A DNA stretch of 64,000 bases from Catonia carolina (GCA_035578175.1 JAQMRL010000003.1:28208672-28272671), one strand, 5' to 3'; counted from the first letter of the stretch, positions 9,771 through 22,580 are shown. Notes: generated from the letters alone by a model not told the origin. Numbers and translations: made by a program.

Positions 9771-12320
9771 ATCGGATTTTAACAATAATTAGTGAATATT
9801 TAACATTTTAACGTAATCATTACAGTATTATCAATCAATCATGTTTGTGAACGTAAGTGCGATATTTAAATGCTTAACACTTAAATAATTCTATTATATC
9901 AACAAACAAGTTTGATAATCAATAAAATATTGACATATGCTCTTTGAATGGTACACTTCCAATGAGCTGACGGGTTTAGACAACCATAAATACACAGTGA
10001 AATGGTAGTGAGGAGCTGAAATTCATTGTGTGATTTTCGCTTATGTACATACTTGTTAAATGGGACCTACATGTCCATAGGCAAATCGTGGTGTACCGCG
10101 TTTTATTGATTCGAATGACAAATTGATTCTGCATCAATATTATTCCTCATGTTAAACAGAATCTACAAAAGGTTCTACGCAATTATGTACAACATTGATT
10201 TTATATGAAAGACAAATTGTAGCAGGTTGTAGTAATGAGATATGTAAATTTTCTAAAATTTAAACAAACAATCCGATTACAATATAATAACATTTTTCGT
10301 TTACTAGAATCAAAAACTTCTGCAACAATCCGAGATAATGATGTAAATCCTCAATTGGATTATAATATAATACCATCTGGTCGATAAATTTAAGGAGAAA
10401 GCAGTTCGAGGATCTAGCTACTTTTATTAATATTTTTGATAATTGTAATAATTGCATTTCCGCATCACTTCCTGCACAAAATGTGCAGTAGCACATTTCA
10501 TGGCGTGGGAGTACGGCACGAAAACTAGTAGCTTATCCCAGGTCAGTCACATTCCAACATTTGGTTTCTTAACATTGAAGGTCACACGTTATGCTTTACT
10601 AGTATTTTCAATACTATTCCAATCAGTATTTTTCAATACTACAACAAACAGTAATTATAAACATTACAACAAACAATATTTTTCAATATTTTTTTTTTAA
10701 CAAAAGGAAACCGAATTTACCAGTACCTAGGTACTGTCTGTCTGTAATTTGATGGCCTCCGGTAGAGGGGAGCAATATGAGGATTGTAAAACCATTTCAG
10801 AAAACATACATCTAATTTTTTTAAATAATTAAAAATTGTCGGAAATGACGTATTTTTATAAAACAAAGTATTTTGCATGTTTTTGTTCTATAAAGTTATT
10901 TCAAAAAAACATACGCTAAATGTGATAATATATAATTTAGTAAAAGTTTTGTTTTTGAAGACAAATCCGTTTTTTTACAAATACATCCTTATTGTTCAAC
11001 TACTATTTCACGGATTAAAATAATATTTGGTAGGATTGTTCTTTTCAGATAGGTTGCATAAACTTAAATTGAAAAAATTAATTAAATGAGTAAATGAAAC
11101 AAAAGTTTGAAATAAAATAAAATTGATTTATTTAAATGAACTTTGAAATTAAACTAAAACAAAATGATTTTACAAAAATTAAATTGATTTTCTTGATATA
11201 ATTTGATATAATTATTGATGACACTTTTATAAAATTCTACTTATGTTAAGACTTTAAATTGAATACAAAAATATTGCAATATTGAATGTATATATTAATA
11301 TGAAAATATTTTTATTAATTATTAATGTTTAATGAGCTCAAAAATTAGTTAATGAGTATAGTTACGATATTTTTTCTTTCATTTAGCTGTCTACCAGTTG
11401 AGTTCTTGTCCATCCATCGATTGGGAATCAAATGGGGCATTGAGACATTGTTTTATAGTACAGCTATTAGATTCTGTTGGAAATTTATCTTCTTGTTTTA
11501 AAAATCGTTACGTTGATCATTTGGTTTTATAATTCAAATGGATCTTGTTGGTCTTGTAATTTATTTTTTATTATTTGCTAATCAGTTTAAATCATCTTTT
11601 CAAAATTAGGCCTATACCTTCTTTTGTTTTATGAATTCATTTCTAATTCATTTGAATCTTTGATTTGTGAAATAATTATTTATATATCTTATATATTTTT
11701 TTCTTAAAATTTAGTTTAATATGATTTAATTTTGATTTTAAATATTTTGATATTAATTACAAATTATATATTGTGATGATTAACTATGATGATTATTTTA
11801 AATGATTCATTTTAATTCTTCAACAATTGTATTACAAACTTGACCTTCGATCAATGATATAGGGAAACATAAACTGCTATTTTACAAAGCATAAGGAATT
11901 ACGACATAAGTTCGATAAAATTTCCATTTTTTTATTATATTTTTAATCAAATAAATTAAATATAAGGAACTTTACTAAAGACTCTTTATATATCAGGTTA
12001 CAGATACACTTTTATAGTCAAAAACTAAACACTATTAATATTGCATATAAATCAGGGTAAAGTAAAACCGAACAAATAATAATTATTACGTTTTACTTAG
12101 GGGAAAGTGGTAGATAAGTGTAGTCTTATTATGATAAAAAAATGAATATTCGACATCCTTGTGAATTTCTTATTTCTGATTTTGAAAACTCAGCAACGAT
12201 AATGAAATACAAATGATCAAAATGACTGTTTACTCTTTACCACATTAAAGAGTCTGTTATTAACATTACAAAATTTTTTTTCTGTAAGTTTTCCCATTCT
12301 CAGAACAGGAAATTAGAAAA
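9771..12320. other. AT-rich DNA, nothing recognised
   Basis: 10260-10700 has open frames of 78 and 82 codons on opposite strands with no recognisable domain. 10610-10690 contains short imperfect tandem CAACAAACA/CAATATT motifs. 11100-12000 is extremely AT-rich with repeated AAATTGATTT and GATATAAT words. Confidence 0.5.
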
Positions 12321-12329
12321 AACTACGAA

Positions 12330-12700
12330 CTAGTGAAATATTTTAAAACGTCAAACCTTCAAAATTATAAAACTTCAAACGTTAACCTACCATCAAACCT
12401 CATCCTGAAAAGTAAAATATCTTCAAATCTCAAACTTCAAAACTTAAACTTCTTAAACTTAAAACAACAATCCAAAACTATCAAAACTCAAATTTTTAAA
12501 CGTAACCTTGAAACTATAAAAATTCAAGGTGTACATTTTAAACTTTGAAACTCCGAACCACTCAATGCCAAACCCAAAGCTGAAACGTATCAAGGTTAAA
12601 CCTATAATATTCTAATTAAAAATTTAAAATATTAATCTCAACTTACAAACTTCAAACTTAAAAACTAATTATTCTTATCCACCTAACGCTTTAACCAAAC
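12330..12700 (+). repeat. G-poor CAAAC/ACTTCAAA-rich tract
   Basis: About 370 bases in which the plus strand has very few G residues and repeats words such as CTTCAAA, AAACTTCAAAC and TTAAACTT. It reads as a decayed short-period tandem array. The 71-codon open frame inside it is a composition artefact. Confidence 0.6.
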
Positions 12701-12783
12701 TTCACCCTATCCACTTATAAATTCAGATCCACCTAACCCCTTTGGAGGCCGAACTTCACTCTATGACAAATTATGGCTCTGAT

Positions 12784-12851
12784 CCGCTTATGTATTCTGA
12801 TCCATCTACCCCTCTGACCGCTTAAGTATTCTGATCCACCTACCCCTCTGA
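12784..12851 (+). repeat. 34-bp tandem repeat, two units
   Basis: CCGCTTATGTATTCTGATCC followed by ATCTACCCCTCTGA repeats with two substitutions at 12818. A looser relative (CAGATCCACCTAACCCC) lies just upstream, suggesting a former longer array. Confidence 0.8.
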
Positions 12852-12865
12852 TGCGAGGCTCGGAT

Positions 12866-12882
12866 GCGGCGCGAAGCGCCGC
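12866..12882. repeat. GC-rich perfect hairpin
   Basis: GCGGCGC, loop GAA, GCGCCGC: seven perfect GC pairs in otherwise AT-rich DNA, directly after the 34-bp array. No U-tract follows, so it is not called a terminator. Confidence 0.7.
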
Positions 12883-14164
12883 TGGAGTGACGAGTTTAAT
12901 GTAGGCCTATAATTTTTACATATCAATTGTATTGTTGTCATGATATTAAACGTGCGGGTCTAGCCAGTGACTGGTGTTCTCCTCAAAAGTGTTAAAATGA
13001 TTGTTTAATAAGCTGAAAAAATATTTATTGGTTGTGCCAAGCTGCACAGTTTTGTATATTTAATAAAATAAGTAAATTTAGGATGATACTGCATAATACA
13101 CACATCAAGTAAAAACTGTTAAAATAAGTAGTTACATTTAAACAAAATTAAATTAAATATTTGCCTGGCTGAATCTTACCTAAAGGAATGTTAACCTATT
13201 CGTACAAGGAAATTACACGTTTACTACTTTATAAAACTTATGTAAATTCTCCACAGGAATTACAAAGCAATTAATACTCGGAGAAATGTAGGGGAAATTG
13301 AAATTGAAAATTTAATACAACTTTAATTTAATGACAACCCCAGACAGACAAAACTAGTTATCTATAGGTTTACTCATTGACTGATCTCTTACATCGAGTA
13401 CTCACATTGACCTAGCACGATAGTTGTTAAAAAAATTTCTCAAAACATTTTCCTTTGCTAAGTAGACGCTCCGTCTACCACATTATTTAAAATTATTAAC
13501 ATACAAATCCCTACTTCACACTTTATTCACCCATCCAGAATTTTTGGTTAAGCTACACCTGCAGTTACTAACATTCCAAAACGTATTCAATCTATGCATG
13601 CGCATTAATTGCCACCCCCCACCAATGAAACGTAACATAATGACCTTCGCTTTTACAGGCCTTTAAAAAAGAAACTTTTGGACAACGGAAACCGACTTAT
13701 ACGCAATCTTAATTCATGAAACATTCCTCAAAACCCACTAAAGCGTTTTTTTTTTCAGAAGTTGAAGTAGAGATGTAGGTTAAGCTACGTAAAAATAATT
13801 CCTATATCCCATGGAAGGTTTTATTATTGTTTTTTTTAAATAAAAGTAATTTTTCATGTCATTGTTCACTCTTGTTATCTAATTTACTGGTTGTGAATTC
13901 GCAGTTGTAAATCTAAAATTAAAAGTAATGAAAAATACTAGAAAATCTTTTACAGAATTTACAACTACTAAACCTACATGTGTAATGTGAGTAAACATTT
14001 GGAATAATCATATTCTCAGAGATTTTTCATTGTAGGCTTTTCTTTATTTCAATAATTTTCTATCAGCCTTTACTGATCGCAAAAGCTCTTAAATTCTGTA
14101 AAATGAACTTTATTTGGTCCAGTATGTATTTTCGTTTTATTCCGACCTTTTCAAAGTACTTTAT
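12883..14164. other. AT-rich DNA, nothing recognised
   Basis: No repeat, domain or RNA structure was recognised. Confidence 0.5.
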
Positions 14165-14365
14165 GATAGGTATATCTTCTTCTTCTTCTTCTTCTTCTTA
14201 CTATCAAGGATTAGGCATAATCCTGTTCCGAACTCACAAACCATCCTACACGTCTACAGAAACACGAGACATTCCAACCCGTACATCTCGACTACTGCCA
14301 TCTTCTTTGAGGTCTTCCCACCTCCCTTCTTCCAACCGGAACATATTCCGTCACTTTAGGTATGG
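14165..14365 (-). pseudogene. LINE ORF2 C-terminus with (GAA)n tail
   Basis: The minus strand reads VTEYVPVGRREVGRPQRRWQ followed by a stop. The GRREVGRPQRRW element matches the basic end of insect LINE ORF2 proteins. About 150 bases of 3' UTR follow, then a clean (GAA)8-like tract (TTC on the plus strand, 14176-14199) at the 3' end. Two overlapping plus-strand open frames here are shadows. As at 7790, the protein tail and GAA tract occur in the same order, which supports the tract being the LINE's own 3' tail. Confidence 0.55.
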
Positions 14366-16529
14366 TTTAGGTCACGATAGGTATGTTTGATTTGTTAATT
14401 AGTAAGTATTCCAAAAACTTTTTTCAATTTTCATTTGTCATGAGTCTGGTATTAAGAAACATATTTTAATTTCTATCATAATATGATTAAAACGCAACAT
14501 TTTTAGTTTAATGATAACCTGATAATAGACCAAATTTCTGTAAAACAATTTACTTTAGAAAGAAAAAATTAGATTAGTTTTAAGCCTATTTAAAGTTGTT
14601 CCATTAATGACTTTATAAGTAGAAGATTAAATAACTTTAAAAGATAATATTATTATTTTTATTAGTGTTATTAGATGTACAAAAGATTAGGTGAATTCAG
14701 AACAAATATAAGATTACTTTTAGAAAATTTTAACACGTTTTAATGACGTAATCATTAACAGAAGTGTGATTAGAATAAGCTTAAATGATCGTAACTTTGG
14801 CAAAATATTGTATTAAGATTTTCTTTGGACTATTTCTCACTTTCCTCTTTCTTTCTTTAAAAGAGGAAAGATAATAAAGTAAAAGTTCTTCTAAAATTAT
14901 CTGTCAGCTACGAAAAGATGACATTATAATACCCACTAATTATTATGCTTAATAGGCCTTACAAGTTAAGCCAGTTTTATATTTTACAATTTGTAAGCGA
15001 AAGTGTGTACATTGAAAAGATTAAAAAGTTGGCAAACCTGATAATTAAACTTCTCTAAAGAACAGGTTAAATATTATTAAATACTTCATCGTTATGATCG
15101 TAATTTAAAATGCTAACACAATTAAACGTATTGCCGGTTAAATTTTTTAGACCCATTAGGATTAAAATAATTGTAAAGTTTTTACAATTTTATGAATAAA
15201 TTATAAAGTATGAAGATTATTGGGGGAAAATATAAAGCAGTCAGTATTTTTATTAAATGCCCTAAAATGAGGAATTATCTGTAAACAAATTATTTATTTT
15301 ACTTCATTTAGTTAATTTACAATCTGTTCATAAAATAATTATTAGTAAATCTGAATTTTAAATTATAAGATTTAAAATAAACTGGGACAAGTAAAAAAAG
15401 CATTAGATAACTGTATGCAGTAATACAGAATAAATATTAAGACTAAGAAAATTATATATAACTCCATAATACATGCATTATAACGTAACTGCAGAAGTAT
15501 GATCATGAACAAGAGGAACAGAAAACAAAATTATTTTAACAGGAATGGAGGACTGATATAGATGATGTTGCTGATAAGATTTGATAAGGTACTAAACAGT
15601 CGATCAGTTAGTGAGGTCGTTTACCTTATTTATACTGAGATATAATGCAAAAAAACAATAAATCGTCACTATTTTATTTGCGCATATATCACTATATTTA
15701 AAAAATGAATATTTCACTTGCAGACGACGGTTACAAAACTTTTGAAACGATTCCATAAATGCAGATACCTATTTTCTAACATGAGCGAAAAAGATGTTTG
15801 GGAAAATATTCAAAAAATAAATAAAAATATTTTATTTTATGATCAACCTTTACACAAACGATGGCATTATTTTATTCAGAATTTGATGTCCATCATTTTG
15901 TCCAACTATAAAAAATAATATATTTGTTTTGTTGCCTCGAGTAAAATAAAAATATAGGATCCAATAGCATTATTGGTTATTGATATTTCCGTGGTAAAAT
16001 ATGTAGGATGTATTATCAAACAAAATGGATCACATTTTGAGCCGTTTGTATATTTTTTATCGGAAAATAGAATTGGAAATTTTTCATGTTTTTTGTATAC
16101 TGTATTGAACTGTAAAAAGTCTACATACAGACAAAATTAGTAACATATTTCCTTTTTGTATTTTTAACATTACTGTTTGGTTTGCATGTTTAGGTTACGA
16201 AAAAAAATTTAGAACTTGTTTTCAAATTCAAAATAGATTACAAAATATTGAAATGCAGATATGTACATTGAAATGTTCTTTCTGGTTATGTGTAAAAAAA
16301 TATTGCCTAAAGGTGCCTTTTCGACGTTTCGTTAAAAACCTATAGGCTACGTTTGCCGTAAAGTTGAAATTAATAACTAGATGCATAACACTAATGTAAT
16401 ATTAATTAATTAATTTAACTTTTATATAAAATTCATTACAATTTATATCATATTTATTTAAAGTCAAACAGTTTCTAGAATCGGTATATTAATTGTTATT
16501 CATGAATGATTCATAATTTTTACCTGAAT
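14366..16529. other. AT-rich DNA, nothing recognised
   Basis: 14842-14871 can form a pyrimidine/purine hairpin (CTTTCCTCTTT/AAAGAGGAAAG). A 66-codon frame at 15718-15918 (contains EKDVWENIQKINKN) has a protein-like composition but no domain I know and no evident splice context. Confidence 0.45.
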
Positions 16530-16898
16530 TTCCTTCAAAGTACTCGCCTCTTCCATTTAAATATTAATTCCAATATTCGTATTACTGTTCAAGACATTCC
16601 TGAAACCGATTTTGTGACAGCACCTTTAAATGCTTCGTCGTAGTATCAATAACATTCTGTGAATCACCGAAACGGTGTCCTTCCAATTTCATTGCTAGCC
16701 ATGGGCACAGGTAAAAATCTGCTGACGCAATATCGGAAATGTATGGAATGTGTTCCAGAGTGGGTTAAATTGTTCTTGGCAAGGTTAACAGGTCTTCGTC
16801 TGATTGCTTTTCGTAGCCGTCGAAGAATCACCAATAAAATGTTCCTTGTTTACAGTTTAGCTTTGAAGAATTAAATCGTGGGGAATCATGCCCTTGTA
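16530..16898 (-). pseudogene. mariner transposase fragment
   Basis: The minus strand encodes a decayed mariner (Tc1/mariner, DDE/D) transposase. In order from 16898: a TVNKEHFIG block, then RRLRKAIRRRRP (another frame), AKNNLTHSG, then SSADFYLCPWLAMKLEGHRFG and VIDTTTKHLKVLSQNRFQECL near 16540. This matches the family's order TVNKEYYLEVLRRLR..., PSPDLAPxDFxLFP, GxRFxxxE. The DNAPAH segment with the second catalytic aspartate is destroyed and several frameshifts separate the blocks. No terminal inverted repeat was found. A HINE copy begins two bases to the right and appears to have cut into it. Confidence 0.7.
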
Positions 16899-16900
16899 AT

Positions 16901-17695
16901 AAAAAAAAATCTGGTGTGAAACACTCACACAACTTTCTCTTGCCAGTGCAAATAATTAACAATAAACCTAACATTAGTAATAAAACATAAGAAATAAACA
17001 AAAAACTAACCTCAACAAACATAACCTAATTTTAATCATGAGTGAAAGACGCAAAATGAAAATCAACCTCAGTTTGGCTTAGAAATACGGAAAATCACTC
17101 TTTCTCTCTAAACTAGGCTCTGTAGAGAAAAATGCTTTAAATAAAAGTTGTAGATCTTTTAATTTTCTATAAATTTAATTATATACACTTTTGTCGTAAA
17201 ATGCATACTAAGGCCGAAATGTTAAAAAAATCGATTTTTCTCACGTTTTCGTGAGAAAAAAAACAGAAAATCGCAAATTACCGCTAAACTAAGCGTTATA
17301 CAAAAAAATGTTTGAAATAAAAGTTGTAGGTTTTTAAATTCTCTACAACTTTTATTATATAAGTTTTTGCGCTAAAATGCATATTAAAGCCGTAATCTTA
17401 AAAAAACAACGTTTTTGGTGAAAACAGCCTCACCGAGAATTTCAGCAAACATGGCGCCTACCCTATCTTGTAGAGAATAAAAAATTGAGTAAAATAGGCG
17501 ATTTTTAAAAAAATCGTAGGACCAGTTTTTGAGAAAATCGCAAAAAACTAAAAAATTATACGAATAAACTACCACTTTCCGGTTGACCGATTTTGATGAA
17601 AATGTTCGTGTCGCGTCCGGTAGTGGTATGTAACTTAAGTTTCAAGTTTCAAGTTCGTACGACGTTCCGTTCTTGAGATATTCTGTTCACACACA

Positions 17696-17738
<43 letters not shown>

Positions 17739-17874
17739 CAATCGCTAAAAACATGTTTTTTGGGTTCAGGGGGTCTGAAAACGTAGAGATCCGGTGAAAA
17801 CTCGATTTCGAAAAATCGACATGAAAACAATACTTTCCTTCCTATATATTCATATAGGCAAGAGAAAGTAAAAA
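16901..17874 (-). mobile_element. HINE/DINE-like element, full length
   Basis: Near-complete copy, 3' end at left. It starts TCTGGTGTGAAACACTCACAC, a hairpin with six-pair arms GTGTGA/TCACAC. The subterminal ACTTTCTCTTGCC comes next. Two diverged ~170-bp internal blocks follow, each with CGCTAAACTA, ATAAAAGTTGTAG and AAAATGCATA. Then come a conserved ACTTCCGGTTGACCGATTTTGATGA block, a CA microsatellite (17687-17735), and the 5' end AGGCAAGAGAAAGTAAAA, an inverse of the subterminal motif. There is no coding capacity. Helentrons move by rolling-circle replication, and such derivatives rely on a Rep-helicase supplied elsewhere; none is in this window. Confidence 0.8.
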
Positions 17875-18062
17875 CTGTCAGATTAATTTTCTCTTACTTT
17901 TGTCCAAACGAAAATTTGGTCCAATGCCTGAGCGACCGTTACAAAAAGTTTGAACACTGTTAATTTTTTCATCACCCCATTTCCGTATGTTTTTTATATC
18001 ATATCTAGGATCTCAGATAGTTTTTATTCCAGCTAAACCAAATGTTCAGTTAAACTTATCAG

Positions 18063-18170
18063 AAGACATTTAGGCTAATGCCATTCTCAAACCATTCTGG
18101 ACCTACGGTATCCATATAGGGCGCATCTAGTAACTCAAATCAAATTATTCAGCATTTTTAGTCAATCTTT
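18063..18170 (+). pseudogene. Jockey-type LINE fragment
   Basis: Reads AILKPFWTYGIHIGRI, then SNQIIQ in frame with one stop. It matches the post-RT block LKPIWTYGIQLWG of the 44587 element. Short and isolated. Confidence 0.5.
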
Positions 18171-18302
18171 ATTACACAAATTTTATTTCCTTTAAAATTA
18201 TTTCTAAATTCCTTTTTTTCATTAGATCTGTAGGTAACATTTATAATTAATTTTTTTATCATTAATGTGTGTACGTTGTAATCTGTTCAATTTAGAACAA
18301 TA

Positions 18303-18542
18303 AACACCCCCGTGACCCAATGAGATGAGTATAACAAGTATGACGTGTCAATGAGGTATATTCTTGTACAGACTCAGGTCGATATTTTCTAAGAATGTTT
18401 GGTTAATTGAACCCAAACCATCAAAGTACACCGGTAACCACTGCCTAGTACTCAAATTCGTATAAAAATAAGTACCTGTTCTAGGATTTGTACCACAGAA
18501 CCTTCGTCTCCGTACATCTGCTGTGAAACAGCTGATGTTTGA
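18303..18542 (-). mobile_element. SINE-D copy 2
   Basis: Reverse complement of the 9373 copy and longer at the 3' end. It shares GGTAACCACTGCCTAGTACTC, AATTGAACCCAAACC (inverse of GGTTCAATT) and ACAGACTCAGG. A B-box-like GGTACAAATCC lies near 18487 on the minus strand. Confidence 0.65.
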
Positions 18543-18636
18543 TTTTATTAATGGATGATAATGTTTTATGTGTTTTGTGTGTTATCACTATTACGTACTT
18601 ACGGTTCTATTTTTTGAATGAAAGAACAGATTCTAA

Positions 18637-18822
18637 TTTTTTTTTTTTTTAATTTATTTAAAGTCGCATCCACAGCTTGGTCATTGGCGATTACTGTGGG
18701 TTTTGGTACTGAAACAATGGTTTTTAACGTGTTAAAATTTCGAGAACCTAGCCGGAAATTAAACCCGTACCTTTTGCTTTATAGGCTAGTGCACTAGTAA
18801 CTACCCCACGGAGGCGGTCTGA
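18637..18822 (-). mobile_element. SINE-B copy
   Basis: From the poly-T (A-tail) at left: TTTAAAGTCGCATCCACAGC, GGTCATTGGCGATTACTGTGGG, body, then a mutated tRNA-like head ending CCACGGAGGCGGTC. Compared with the 36786 copy the T-arm and B box are degraded. Confidence 0.7.
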
Positions 18823-19529
18823 TTGTAATTTTGCTGACTAGATAATAAAAAATTAATATAAATTAAAAATATTTGTTAAAATTAGGAATTTAAGATAGGA
18901 ACGAAACACCCACTTAATAGTTTTAGGAATGAATATTACTGATTTCATAATCTGAATTCTTCTGGGGATTCTGATAAATTCAAGTTTTAAATATAAACTA
19001 TCCAGGGTTATTGGCAAAAAGTTAATTGTACGCGAATATGTTTCTCTTAATATTTTTTAAGGAATATAAACATCGATTAAGTAAAAGTTAACCAATTATG
19101 TAGATTAAATACCAAACACAAAGGAACATAAGAAGACTTTATAGTAACTAAGCCGCCCGAAACGTTTGCGAAACCGTTTTATATTCGTTTTCCTTTTTAA
19201 CAAAAGAGCTGTTTATTTGGAAACGCTGTAGGCAATCTAATTTCTTTTTTCTTTGTTTCTGTTTAAAAAGTTAGTTGCAGTTGAATGTACAAGACTTACT
19301 ACTGTTAAATAATGAGTATCAGATAAAGGGATTGTCTCCCTTTAAGAACGACTATTATTGGTTTCACAAATTCCTTGTTTATACAAATAGGCTACATTCC
19401 TTAATTTTTTGATACAAAAATGTTGCATATTCACTTGTAACCCTAATTTCCCACCGCATTGGAACCGCCACATGATGTCTTATCTTATTTCTCTGTTGAT
19501 TTGTTACAAATTTTATCGAAAGTTCTAGA
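18823..19529. other. AT-rich DNA, nothing recognised
   Basis: No repeat shared with the rest of the window and no recognisable frame was seen. Confidence 0.5.
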
Positions 19530-20466
19530 AAAATTTGGTGTGAAACACTCACGCGACTTTCTCTTGCCAATGCAAATAATTAACAATACAGGCTACCTAA
19601 TTTTAGTAATGAAACATTAGAATTAAATAAAAAACTAATCTCAAAAAAACGTAACCCAATTTTAATCATGAGTAAAAGACGCAAAATGAAAATCAACCTC
19701 TCGTAGTTTGGCTTAATAACGACGGAAAATCACTCTTTCACGCTAAACTAGGCTCTATAGTGCAAAATGCTGAACATAAAAGTTGTAGATATTTTAATTT
19801 CTTATAAATTTTATCATATGCATTTTTGTCGTAAAATGGATACTAAGGCCGAAATCTTAAAAAAACGATTTTTTACAAATCTTCATGGAAAAACAGAAAA
19901 TTACTAATTACCGCTAAACTTAGCGTTATACAAAAAAGTGTTTGAAATAAAAGTTGTAGGTTTATAAATCTTTTAAAACTTTTATTATATACATTTTTAC
20001 GCTAAAATGCATATTAAAAAAACAATCTTAAAAAAAACTTTGGTACGAAAGCACAACCTCATCAAGAATTTCAGCAGACATGGTGCCTACCCTATCTTGT
20101 AGAACATAAAAAATTTAGTAATTCAGGCGATTTTTAAAACAAAATTGTAAGAACCGTTTTTGAGAAAATTGCAAAAAAGTGAAAAATGACACGAATAAAT
20201 ACTACTTCCGGTTGATCGATTTTGATGATAATGTTTGTGTCGGGTCCTCTAGTAGTACCTAACTTAAGTTTTAAGTTTCAACTTAGTACAATTTTCCATT
20301 CTTGAGATATTTTATTCACAAACACAGAAAATTGCTAAAAACATGTTTTTTGGGTTCAGGAGGTTTGAAAACGTGTATATCCGGTGAAAACTCGATTTCA
20401 AAAAATTGACATGAAAACAATACTTTTTATCCTATATATTCATATGGGCAAGAAAAAGTAAAAAAA
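19530..20466 (-). mobile_element. HINE/DINE-like element, microsatellite collapsed
   Basis: Same order of parts as the 16901 copy, 3' hairpin at left (GGTGTGAAACACTCACGCG). The CA microsatellite is reduced to ACAAACACAGA near 20318. The right end CATATGGGCAAGAAAAAGTAAAAAA runs directly into a Jockey RT pseudogene, so this copy probably inserted in or beside it. Confidence 0.78.
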
Positions 20467-21130
20467 TTATATTAAGCCGTTTATTAAAAGTAGAACGAAA
20501 TTATTTGATTCCATACCATCAATCTGGGTTTAGAGCTGAACATTCTGCAATAGAACAAGTTAATCGAATTATATGCAAAATTAGTGGAACTCTAAAAGAA
20601 AAGAACCTATGTACAATACCCTTTCTTGATATAAGACGAACTTTGAAAAAATGTGGGTTACCAGTTTATAAATTAAATTAAAACAAAATCTTTCTGATTC
20701 TCTCTTTTCAATAAAATCTTATTTAACCGGTAGATACTTCTTAGTTAAGTTTCATGCAGCAGAAACATTTTACATTCTTTAAACACAGTAGATCAAAAAG
20801 GTGGTGCTTTTCCTTCTTTCTTGTACAGCTTATACAACACCGATTTGGCTATTGGCATAAACACTACAATACAGCTACATTTGCTAACAATCTGTCGTTC
20901 AATCAGTTCTTAAAGATCAGTCTGAATATCTGAATAAAATACTAGCATAATCAATCCATCACCTTGGTACATAATCAATACACTACACAAATATTTAAAC
21001 ATTCCCATAATTCAACAAGAAATCAAGATATGAGTATACAGTATGAAATACCAAAGGAGACTGGAATTAAATTTAAACCATTTGGCCATCTCACTTTTAG
21101 ACAATTTCTATGAAATTTTTTGACTGAAAC
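20467..21130 (+). pseudogene. Jockey-type LINE RT, degenerate
   Basis: Plus-strand remnants of a Jockey-clade-like reverse transcriptase. Around 20490-20660 a frame reads IPYHQSGFRAEHSAIEQVNR, then TLKEKNLCT..PFLDIRRTLKK, where the family has a catalytic-region FLDVxxAFDKVW; here the second aspartate region is mutated. In further frames come SIKSYLTGRYFLVKFHAAE and GGAFPSFLYSLYNTDLAIG (the GVPQGS..LYSLYTSDLP region, catalytic motif lost). At 21055-21110 LNLNHLAISLLDN is the extreme C-terminus, so several hundred bases including the FADD motif are deleted. The remnant begins where the HINE ends. Confidence 0.75.
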
Positions 21131-22439
21131 TAAGACAACCTACAGAATTATTTTAAAGTGATAAAACATCACATGAAATAATAATTTAGGAATTTCCTCC
21201 ATTTGGCTATTTTCTTCGCTCGTTATATCTAAAAAATAAAAACTCATCCGCTTATTTCCTATAAAAAATATAGATAAAGATTCCTATAAAAATATATATA
21301 CAGATTTTGCTACAGTAATAAAAAAATACGTGAATCCATTTTTTGAAACATTAAATTAATGAGTAAAATCCAAAAAAATATTTTGAAAAGAAGAAATTAT
21401 TAAATAATATTTCATTCGATCTGTCTAAAACACACGAACTTAATCTTGTAACATTATAGAATTGCTTTATAGGGCGTAACTTGACAGGATTGATAACAAT
21501 TTAATTAATTATTCTTTATAAAATTTTGCTTTTAATTTTTAAATTAAAGAAAATGTCTATTCACAGAGACTCTTATTTACTTTACTGTAAATATGTTGGA
21601 TTATGTGACAGAAAGTTAATTTGAATGTACATAAGCTTTCTATTGCTTTGACGATACAGTCATGACTCTCAACTGCAATTCTTTCTGAGTTTGTAGCCTA
21701 ACCTATTTCGTAATACAACCTTTGATAAAAAAATGTGCGTGTATAAAACCCATTAGACATCTCAATTTACAATCACCCATAATTCTTTTTATTACTGTTT
21801 CCTTTTCGTATTTGTTTGTATTCATGTATTCTTGTTAACTTTTAAAATTATGTTTTTGTCGTATTCCACATACTTTATTCAGTAGATTATCAGTTTTTGA
21901 TAACTCAATTCATTGGTAGTATACGTGGCTTAACTTAGATGGTATTGCACTCGACTCCCGACTAAATTACTGCAACAACTGTAATTTAGGTTGCGGCATT
22001 AATTTGAAGTCAGTAGTTGGATAGCTGTTATGCTGTATATCAACCATTCCAATAACATTTTATCCCATCCAATTAATAGATACGTTTACCTTTTCTATAC
22101 TATAGATTGCAATATACGCACTAACTATTAGTATACGAATGAAGTGCGCTCATTTGAGCGATGTAATTTTTGAGGTGGGACTGTGTAATTTTTTATTTAT
22201 TTTTTTTTTATTTTTAAACACGCTTTATTTGTTTACTTTTGTAAACGTCATGGAAATTTCATGTTTAGTCTTTAATATATAGTAAATATTAATGTTTGTT
22301 TACTTGTTCCTTATGCATTCCTAAACTGTTCCAACCGATTTAAATCAAATTTTATCTATAGATTACTCAGTTTCTGAGGCAGGTTTTAAGCTTTTGAAAC
22401 ATCGATCTGATCACTAGAAAGAAAGTTAGGAGCTTAATT
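21131..22439. other. AT-rich DNA, nothing recognised
   Basis: A stretch near 21925-21990 (GTGGCTTAACTTAGATGG...) faintly recalls a pol III A box but no B box follows, so it is not called. Confidence 0.5.
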
Positions 22440-22580
22440 TTTTTGTTTATTTATTTAAAGCCGCATCAACTGCTTGGTCATTAGCGACTATGGCGAATTA
22501 TCTAACATTTACTGTGGGATTTCACAAGTGAAAATTTCCAGGCCCTGGCTGGGTGTCGAACCCGATTCCCTGGGCTTAAA
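22440..22580 (-). mobile_element. SINE-B copy, diverged head
   Basis: TTTAAAGCCGCATCAACTGC, GGTCATTAGCGACTATGGCG, ACTGTGGGATTTCACAAGTG and CAGGCCCTGGCTGGGTGTCG match the 36786 copy. The A-box half of the head is unrecognisable. Confidence 0.7.

Noticed and set aside
12866..12882. Rho-independent terminator
   Set aside because: The hairpin lacks a following T-tract and the context is not bacterial.
16659..16874. Plus-strand 71-codon ORF as a gene
   Set aside because: It is the antisense shadow of the mariner transposase remnant on the minus strand.
21925..21990. Possible tRNA-derived SINE head
   Set aside because: Only a weak A-box resemblance; no B box and no shared tail.
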